The position numbers were made by a program, and so were the translations under genes. Under the pieces are notes generated by a model. The model made no database searches, was not told the DNA's origin, and saw only the letters and a program-made list of their open reading frames with translations. DNA of 7,096 nt from an uncultured Armatimonadota bacterium (GTDB lineage: Bacteria > Armatimonadota > Armatimonadia > Armatimonadales > Armatimonadaceae): NCBI GenBank assembly GCA_903915615.1, contig CAIWTR010000653.1, positions 1 through 7,096 of the forward strand, given 5' to 3'. Shown one piece after another: positions 1 to 4,817 of this stretch (the first letter of the stretch is position 1; the number at the start of each line of letters is the position of its first letter).

Positions 1-1308
1 AAAAATCTCCTGATGCATGGCATCAATGACATTTCGTCCACTGATGTTGGCTAACTGAAATGCGGCATCATGTAAGTCGACAGCAAGCAAATCTGGGGTC
101 ACGCCAGCGTTGCTTGCTGTCATGACTCTGCCGATGGCGTCAATCGCAAGGGTAATCAAGGCTGAATGCCTAGCATTGATGGCGATTGGTTCATTGGAGT
201 TTGTCGCACTACCATCATCCAGCAAGCGACCAACGATCCCTTGAATCAGGGCATCGATTCCTTGGTTGGTTTTCGCGCTCACATAATGCTTGTCATCGCT
301 AGCATTTACACTAACCGAGATGTCAGACTTTGTGTGAACTCTTATGACAGTTGAAGCGCTTTGTAGCTCCGCTAAGCCGATCGGGGGCGTGTCATCGCTT
401 TCTAGCGCCAGCACGATGTCGGCCTGACCAATCGATTGGCGTGTACGGTCAATCCCAATCATCTCGATCGCATCCGATGATTCGCGCAGTCCTGCTGTGT
501 CTGTCAAAGTGATCGGGATCCCTGCAAGCTCTATCTGGATATCAATGGTGTCACGTGTTGTCCCGGCTATCGGTGAGACAATCGCCCTGTCCTTACCTGC
601 AAGCACATTGAGGAGAGATGACTTCCCGACGTTGGGTGCACCCATGAGGACCACACTTGCACCCTGACGAACCAGTCGTCCGCGGCGTGCTGTTTTTTGA
701 AGCCGTTCAAGGTCACCAACCGCTGCTTGAAGAATTGTTCCAAGTGCGACGACATCAATGTCACCGACATCCTCCGGGAAATCGATAGATGCTTCCACCA
801 AAACCCGTGCATGTTGAATCTGTTGTTCGACTTCAGTGATGATGTTTGTCAGCTGTCCTCCGAGCTGCATCGATGCAAGTTCGCGGGCGCTACGCGTCGG
901 GGCTGCGATGATGTCCGCTATTGCCTCTGCCTGCGTAAGGTCTAGCTTTCCATTTAGAAAGGCACGTTCAGAGAATTCACCAGGATTTGCTGGGCGGGCA
1001 CCAGCGGAGTAAAGCAGCTCTAGGACTTCATCGATAACAACTAAGCCACCATGAACATGTAGCTCGACAACATCCTCGCCCGTAAAACTGCGTGGATTCA
1101 TAAACACGATTCGTAAAACGTGGTCGACAACCCGTCGGTCAACCATGGTTCGCAACATCATCAAGCGTGCGGTCGATGCTTGCTGAGAACGACATGGAAT
1201 ATCGGTGATTTGGTCAACGATAAGAAACGCCTGCGGGCCACTGATTCTGATGACCGCGACACCTGCTGGTATCCGACCGGATGCCAGCGCTGCAATCGTG
1301 TCAGTCAA
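1..1308 (-). CDS. mnmE: tRNA uridine-5-carboxymethylaminomethyl modification GTPase MnmE (C-terminus cut by window edge)
   Basis: MnmE works with MnmG in the cytoplasm to build the cmnm5 group on wobble uridine 34 of certain tRNAs, using GTP hydrolysis and a folate one-carbon unit. I translated 436 uninterrupted codons. The N-terminal folate-binding domain opens MTDTIAALASGRIPAGVAVI and is followed by the family block ERAFLNGKLDLTQAEA. The helical domain then carries an inserted G domain with G1 GAPNVGKS (residues 223-230), G2 GTTRD (249-253), G3 DTAGLR (270-275) and G4 TKSD (326-329). Asn226 is at the place of the family's potassium-binding Asn. The C-terminal FCIGK motif with its catalytic Cys is not visible; the frame is open at position 1 and probably only about 7-10 residues are missing. 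I chose the TTG start at 1308-1306 because it gives the normal family N-terminus and no ATG lies nearby. It overlaps the upstream gene's TGA, which suggests translational coupling. Identity is very secure; the start is somewhat less so. Confidence 0.97.
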   Translation of the reverse strand, partial: MTDTIAALASGRIPAGVAVIRISGPQAFLIVDQITDIPCRSQQASTARLMMLRTMVDRRVVDHVLRIVFMNPRSFTGEDVVELHVHGGLVVIDEVLELLYSAGARPANPGEFSERAFLNGKLDLTQAEAIADIIAAPTRSARELASMQLGGQLTNIITEVEQQIQHARVLVEASIDFPEDVGDIDVVALGTILQAAVGDLERLQKTARRGRLVRQGASVVLMGAPNVGKSSLLNVLAGKDRAIVSPIAGTTRDTIDIQIELAGIPITLTDTAGLRESSDAIEMIGIDRTRQSIGQADIVLALESDDTPPIGLAELQSASTVIRVHTKSDISVSVNASDDKHYVSAKTNQGIDALIQGIVGRLLDDGSATNSNEPIAINARHSALITLAIDAIGRVMTASNAGVTPDLLAVDLHDAAFQLANISGRNVIDAMHQEIF

Positions 1309-1730
1309 TTCTCTTGACCGTTCAGGATGGATTGACTTTGGTTTACATCATTCTGCTGGCGTTGTTGTGACAGCCCTGTAAGGGTTTTCGTCAATACTCC
1401 GCTTGTGACGGCCGGTAAGAGGAAGGCCAGCGCGACGACATGCAACACGGTTCCAAGAAAGCCTGCCACAACATTCCACCATCCTAAAGTGGTGTTACGA
1501 CGACCGGAGAGCATGAGAAAGATCATCCCAGCGCATAAGGAAACAAAGGGCGTTAGCAGAGACAAGACCACCACTGCAATCGCAGGAATGACCATCGGGT
1601 CATCCGTTTGGGTTGCTGCACCCAGCGGACCGTTAGTCGTCAGGAGGGAAGCGTTACAGCTCCAACAGCTTTGTTGGGTCGAAAAATTGTTGGCACCGCA
1701 TGCGGGGCACAATCGTCGCTCGCTGGACAT
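1305..1730 (-). CDS. Zinc-ribbon protein with two predicted membrane helices, function unknown
   Basis: This 141-residue protein has an N-terminal zinc ribbon made of two Cys knuckles, CPAC (C8, C11) and CWSC (C22, C25). A polar linker follows, then two strongly hydrophobic stretches at about residues 47-75 and 84-110, separated by a short basic loop (GRRN). The C-terminus from about 115 is rich in Gln, Asn and Ser and looks disordered. This is the layout of many small bacterial zinc-ribbon membrane proteins whose roles are unknown, so I assign none. The ATG at 1730 lies 5 nt after the stop of the preceding gene. An AGGGA sequence overlaps that stop but sits only 2 nt from the ATG, closer than usual for a ribosome binding site. 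The stop codon overlaps the TTG start of mnmE, so it is probably co-translated with mnmE. The regular Cys spacing and the hydrophobic profile support a real gene. Confidence 0.85.
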   Translation of the reverse strand: MSSERRLCPACGANNFSTQQSCWSCNASLLTTNGPLGAATQTDDPMVIPAIAVVVLSLLTPFVSLCAGMIFLMLSGRRNTTLGWWNVVAGFLGTVLHVVALAFLLPAVTSGVLTKTLTGLSQQRQQNDVNQSQSILNGQEN

Positions 1731-1735
1731 TTTCC

Positions 1736-1993
1736 CTAGTCGACGCGATGCTCGGGGGCAGCAAACTTACCATCGCTGCCAGAGCGGAGAACATCACCAA
1801 TCGGGGTTCGGGCAAGCGCCGCGATCAACATCCCGACGACTGTGATTACGAGGAGCGATATCAAAAACACACGTCGGCCAACGGTGGCTTTATCGATTTT
1901 GGGAGTGATGCCTTCCGTAGAAGTGTCATCTGTTCCAGTTGAGTTGAATTTCGGGAGGTTCAAGCCGGTCTTCACTGGATCATTATTACTCAT
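1736..1993 (-). CDS. Small single-pass membrane protein, function unknown
   Basis: This 85-residue protein has a polar N-terminal part rich in Thr, Asp, Asn and Lys (about residues 1-38), then a basic pair RR (40-41), one hydrophobic segment (RVFLISLLVITVVGMLIAAL, about 41-60) and a short polar tail of about 25 residues. The basic residues just before the helix suggest a cytoplasmic N-terminus and an outward C-terminus by the positive-inside rule. I recognise no family. It is probably the first gene of the minus-strand group leading through the zinc-ribbon gene to mnmE, since only 5 nt separate it from the next start. The ATG at 1993 has no clear Shine-Dalgarno sequence upstream (CAAAGTACGT), so the start is tentative; no other in-frame ATG comes earlier before the divergent spacer. 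Support comes from the single coherent membrane segment and the packed gene order. Confidence 0.7.
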   Translation of the reverse strand: MSNNDPVKTGLNLPKFNSTGTDDTSTEGITPKIDKATVGRRVFLISLLVITVVGMLIAALARTPIGDVLRSGSDGKFAAPEHRVD

Positions 1994-2107
1994 ACGTACT
2001 TTGTATCATGCAATACATCATTTGAAGTATTGAAGTCACGTATAACTACCTGCTCCTACTCTCCGAATTTGGTGAAACCTTTCAACACGGTGACCATCTA
2101 TGTATAC
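1994..2107. promoter_or_regulatory. Divergent intergenic spacer, probable promoter region for both flanking operons
   Basis: This 114-bp spacer separates the minus-strand group leading to mnmE from the plus-strand anti-sigma-like gene, so promoters for both directions should lie here or in the adjoining coding ends. I could not place a convincing pair of -35 and -10 boxes for a housekeeping sigma factor on either strand. A TTGAAG (2022-2027) and a TATAAC (2041-2046) lie on the plus strand, but only 13 nt apart, which is too close. Three short inverted repeats occur: GTAT-6 nt-ATAC (2003-2015), TGAAACCTTTCA (2073-2084) and the palindrome ATGTATACAT (2100-2109), which runs into the start codon of the plus-strand gene. 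Any of these could be an operator, but arms this short also arise by chance. Confidence 0.5.
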
Positions 2108-3010
2108 ATGTGTGAGCATGTTGTAGAAGTCGCGGAAGAGTGCGTCCGAGCAAACTCGGTGTTTCCTCCGGTTGTTGAGGAGCATCGCAAGTCGTGCGCA
2201 TCCTGCTCTCAGCACATCGCGTTCATTACGCTGATGTCCTCGACGGGGCGTCCTCAGGTACAGCTTCCTCCTGCCGAGCTCACAACACGAATTGCGTCTC
2301 TCACATATGCCAAGCAGTCTCTTTGGCAACAACTCGTTACGAGGCCAGCAGTGTTCGCGCCGGCTCTTGGAGTCTTGGTGGCTGCTGGATGGATGCTTTC
2401 TGGCATCGAGGATACGAAAAAAGCCGTTCAAGTCACTTCAAACGTAGAAGTTATAAAATCCCCAGCTGTTGCAGAACTACCAGCCACAGAGAGTCCTAAA
2501 ATTAGCAGCCGTGTCAAGCGTCCCGTCCAACCGGTTCGCTCCATCGGTGACCGAGTCGTCTTGGCAGCAAAGCCGTCAACTGGTTCGATGAGTACGCGAC
2601 AGGATGTTGAGCGCATGTCCGATTCGATTATCGGAAACGATGCCCCGATTGGTAAGAAAGCCTTTGCGATTCCACAAAATCCTGAGTTACGTGTGTCCGA
2701 TGTGAAGTCTTCTGATGTTGCATCCGTTAGGACTGGCACTTCGCGCGTTCCCGAAATCTCTGTTACTGCCGACCATAAAATTGATGTCGAGGCGCCTCTT
2801 AGTACTCGACGTACATTCGGACGTTCTTCGATCGTGCTTGCATCAACGGATGAAGCAGCCGAGGCCGATGAGCTTCGTGCAAGCTTTCAATCACAGCTGA
2901 ATCAACAATCAGATGCCTTCCGAAACACAAATGTCCAAGCATCGCAGCCCGTTGGCGACTCAGCCCGCATCAATGTCGTAAATGCTCCGGTAGGAAATGG
3001 CGGTAAGTAG
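2108..3010 (+). CDS. Putative membrane anti-sigma-like protein (ZAS-type zinc motif, one membrane helix, long outer tail)
   Basis: From the ATG at 2108 this protein has 300 residues. The N-terminal part carries EEHRKSCASC, an H-x3-C-x2-C motif (H26, C30, C33) like that of zinc-binding anti-sigma domains, which hold ECF sigma factors at the membrane. A hydrophobic segment at about residues 81-99 (PAVFAPALGVLVAAGWMLSG) would cross the membrane once. The remaining 200 residues are rich in Ser, Val, Ala, Pro, Thr and charged residues, with no hydrophobic stretch or recognised domain, and look like a flexible extracytoplasmic tail. An in-frame TTG at 2030 would add 26 residues, but the ATG puts the zinc motif near the N-terminus as usual in the family. 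No sigma factor gene is adjacent, which is unusual for this class, so the role is an inference from the motif and topology. It may instead be a sensor or scaffold with a similar zinc motif. Confidence 0.72.
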   Translation: MCEHVVEVAEECVRANSVFPPVVEEHRKSCASCSQHIAFITLMSSTGRPQVQLPPAELTTRIASLTYAKQSLWQQLVTRPAVFAPALGVLVAAGWMLSGIEDTKKAVQVTSNVEVIKSPAVAELPATESPKISSRVKRPVQPVRSIGDRVVLAAKPSTGSMSTRQDVERMSDSIIGNDAPIGKKAFAIPQNPELRVSDVKSSDVASVRTGTSRVPEISVTADHKIDVEAPLSTRRTFGRSSIVLASTDEAAEADELRASFQSQLNQQSDAFRNTNVQASQPVGDSARINVVNAPVGNGGK

Positions 3011-3053
3011 TTAAACTTGCCGTAGACTTGTGATTGTGGAAGTCCCTTCGATC

Positions 3054-3350
3054 ATGTGCCCGTGCGGGCAGAAGCAGACCCGCAAGTCTGTGCGCTACAC
3101 CCATCGGATTGCTCATTACCTTGAACAAGCAAGTGTGCGGATTGAGTATCGTTGTCCACGTTGTCGTCACCTGCGCGACACTGTGATGCTCCTCGAGGAC
3201 TACCGCACCCTTCGAGATTACTGGAAGAGCGAGAGCAACGACTCTGAACGAGAACGGATTGCATCCCTCGGAGCTATCAGCTTTGCAGAACAGCGGGTGA
3301 TGCATGAGAAACTCAGTACCGGCAATCCACTCTCTGAGCTGGATTACTGA
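3054..3350 (+). CDS. Small zinc-ribbon-like protein, function unknown
   Basis: From the ATG at 3054 this protein has 98 residues. It begins MCPCGQKQ, giving a Cys-x-Cys knuckle at residues 2 and 4, and about 30 residues later has RCPRCRH. The four cysteines could bind one zinc ion. The rest is highly charged and mostly helix-like (LLEDYRTLRDYWKSESNDSERERI), with no membrane segment or signal peptide, so it should be cytoplasmic. I do not recognise the family. It lies 43 nt after the anti-sigma-like gene on the same strand, so they could be co-transcribed. The start is uncertain: an in-frame GTG at 3030 would add 8 residues. I prefer the ATG because GGAAG at 3038-3042 could serve as its ribosome binding site, although the 11-nt spacing is long. 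Nucleic-acid or protein binding is possible but not shown. Confidence 0.72.
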   Translation: MCPCGQKQTRKSVRYTHRIAHYLEQASVRIEYRCPRCRHLRDTVMLLEDYRTLRDYWKSESNDSERERIASLGAISFAEQRVMHEKLSTGNPLSELDY

Positions 3351-3526
3351 TTTTCCTGAGCTCGCAGCAACAAACCTAATGAGTGCTTAGACAGCGCCAC
3401 AGAGCAGCGTCTCTCTAAGAATCTAAGAAACGCTCCAAATCGATGCACACACGAAAAAACACTGGGGTCTGTGCCGAACGTAGACATTAGAGAGCAGGAT
3501 TAACCGGTCCAGTCTTTGCCCGCTTT
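3351..3526. other. Convergent intergenic spacer
   Basis: These 176 bp separate the 3' ends of the plus-strand zinc-ribbon gene and the minus-strand Nif3 gene. They contain no plausible gene. There is a perfect tandem duplication of TCTAAGAA (3414-3421 and 3422-3429). It sits within an imperfect hairpin whose arms are GCGTCTCT (3407-3414) and AGAAACGC (3426-3433), with one mismatch. No T-run follows this hairpin on the plus strand, so it is not a standard intrinsic terminator. A separate weak candidate for the minus strand is listed on its own. Confidence 0.6.
3454..3473 (-). terminator. Weak candidate intrinsic terminator for the rhamnosidase-apt-nif3 transcript
   Basis: Read on the minus strand this is CACAG-ACCC-CAGTG followed directly by six T residues. 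The stem has five positions with one A-A mismatch, which is short and weak for a Rho-independent terminator. The T-run and its place 54 nt after the Nif3 stop are right for the job. It may be incidental. Confidence 0.3.
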
Positions 3527-4297
3527 CTAAACGTTTGGCTCTGCAATCCACACAACTGGAACACTGACATTTTGGGATAGGAGCGTTGCGAGGTGCTTTG
3601 TTCCTGGAACCTCCGTCTCACGATGCCCTGCATCCCACAACGTACAGTTCTCGCTGTACGCTGCAACAAACATGTGATGGCGTATGTCCGATGTCACATA
3701 AATGTCGGCCTGTTTCTTAATGGATGCATACAGACTTTCCCCAGCCCCACCGCACACTGCAACCGTTTGGACCATCCGGTCACGCCGCTCAGAACACCGT
3801 ACATTCACCTGAAGGCGTTCCTCAACAAGTGAAAGGAAGTCAGATTCCATCATCGGAGAGCGTAAACGACCAACCCTGCCGATACCCGTTTTGCCATCGT
3901 CTGTTCCCGGCGTCGGCTCGATTGGTTGGCAATCTGTCAGGTCTAGAAGGTTCGCAAGAACATCGTTGATGCCACCTTCAGCACAATCCCAATTCGTATG
4001 CGCTGAAAGAACAGTAACACCAGCCTTGATTGCCGCGATGACAGCGCTCTCTGGAAATCCAGCAGTTTCATCCAATCGCGTTATTGGCGAATAGATCAAC
4101 GGATGGTGTGTCACGAGGACATTGATTCCCTGTGTCACGCACTCGGAAATCACTGCAGCTGTGGCATCGAGTGCTACACCGATTTTCGTGATGTCCAGAT
4201 GGCTGGAACCAATGCACCGTCCAATCGGGTCATTGCCCATTTTCAATCTGGACGGCGCGAGCTGTTCCAATATTACTTCGAGATCATGAACGGTCAT
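3527..4297 (-). CDS. Nif3-like dinuclear metal-centre protein (DUF34/YbgI family)
   Basis: This 256-residue protein carries the metal-binding signature of the Nif3/DUF34 family: THHPLIY (H64, H65), SAHTNWDCAEGGIND (D104) and, near the C-terminus, DAGHRETE (H225, E229). These residues hold two metal ions in the known structures of the family, which form hexameric rings. The length matches the short form, such as E. coli YbgI (about 247 residues), without the extra middle domain of longer relatives. Its biochemical role is not settled; the family is often named a GTP cyclohydrolase I type 2 homolog, but that activity is not well supported. The ATG at 4297-4295 overlaps the stop of apt in an ATGA arrangement, which implies translational coupling. 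No frameshift or missing key residue is seen. Family assignment is very secure, function is not. Confidence 0.95.
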   Translation of the reverse strand: MTVHDLEVILEQLAPSRLKMGNDPIGRCIGSSHLDITKIGVALDATAAVISECVTQGINVLVTHHPLIYSPITRLDETAGFPESAVIAAIKAGVTVLSAHTNWDCAEGGINDVLANLLDLTDCQPIEPTPGTDDGKTGIGRVGRLRSPMMESDFLSLVEERLQVNVRCSERRDRMVQTVAVCGGAGESLYASIKKQADIYVTSDIRHHMFVAAYSENCTLWDAGHRETEVPGTKHLATLLSQNVSVPVVWIAEPNV

Positions 4298-4815
4298 TCA
4301 GTAACATCCACAAGGCTGTAAACAGGCGCATCCAATAGGCGTTCCGTACCGCCCAGGAATGTCAGGTTCTTCAGGAATGCGTAGCCTGCGACGGTTGCCC
4401 CAAGCGTTGTAACCAGCCGACCAGCCGCTTCAGCCGTTCCTCCAGTTGCAAGGACATCATCCACAATCAATACGCGGTCACCGGCTGTAACCGCATCGGT
4501 GTGCATTTCAATGACAGCACTTCCGTACTCAAGGTCATACTCGGCTGATACGGTTTGCCATGGAAGCTTCCCAGCTTTACGGATCGGAACGAACGGAAGG
4601 CCAAGCGTAACTGCCAACGGGCATGCGAAGAAGAATCCGCGGGATTCAATTCCAGCAATAACGGTTGCACCGGATGTCTGTGCGATTTCGACAAACGCTT
4701 CCATGACAGCCCTGTACGCATCCGGATTCTGTAGAAGGGGTGTAATGTCCTTGAACATGATTCCAGGCTTTGGGAAATCTTCAACCGTACGTATAGTTTC
4801 GATCCACGTGTGCAT
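4294..4815 (-). CDS. apt: Adenine phosphoribosyltransferase
   Basis: Apt makes AMP and pyrophosphate from adenine and PRPP in purine salvage, in the cytoplasm. From the ATG at 4815 the protein has 173 residues, typical for the family. It shows the N-terminal block DFPKPGIMFKDITPLL (about residues 13-28), the ESRGF block (57-61), RKAGKLP (79-85) and the PRPP-binding loop VLIVDDVLATGGTAEA (115-130) with its paired acidic residues. All key motifs are intact. The start is a choice: the ATG at 4815 lies 2 nt after the rhamnosidase stop and puts 13 residues before FPKPG, as I recall for the B. subtilis enzyme. An in-frame ATG at 4827 would add four residues (MELE) and overlap the rhamnosidase end by 10 nt. 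Longer in-frame extensions lie inside the rhamnosidase gene and do not resemble Apt. The stop overlaps the Nif3 start by 4 nt. Confidence 0.96.
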   Translation of the reverse strand: MHTWIETIRTVEDFPKPGIMFKDITPLLQNPDAYRAVMEAFVEIAQTSGATVIAGIESRGFFFACPLAVTLGLPFVPIRKAGKLPWQTVSAEYDLEYGSAVIEMHTDAVTAGDRVLIVDDVLATGGTAEAAGRLVTTLGATVAGYAFLKNLTFLGGTERLLDAPVYSLVDVTE

Positions 4816-4817
4816 TT

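Noticed and set aside
697..945. Open frames on the plus strand and in another minus frame within mnmE
   Set aside because: They lie inside the unbroken MnmE reading frame, whose GTPase motifs are all present, and their translations show no domain.
1405..1845. A 146-codon plus-strand open frame opposite the zinc-ribbon and small membrane protein genes
   Set aside because: Its translation is a mixture of basic and Ser/Arg-rich stretches with no coherent domain. The opposite strand has clear Cys knuckles and membrane segments, so this is a shadow frame.
2030..2107. TTG start at 2030 giving a 26-residue extension of the anti-sigma-like protein
   Set aside because: The extension has no family features and would fill the divergent spacer. 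The ATG at 2108 puts the zinc motif at the usual distance from the N-terminus.
2036..2431. A 131-codon minus-strand open frame opposite the anti-sigma-like gene
   Set aside because: The product is rich in Arg, His and Cys without a recognisable pattern. The plus-strand frame is longer and has a zinc motif plus a membrane helix in a sensible order.
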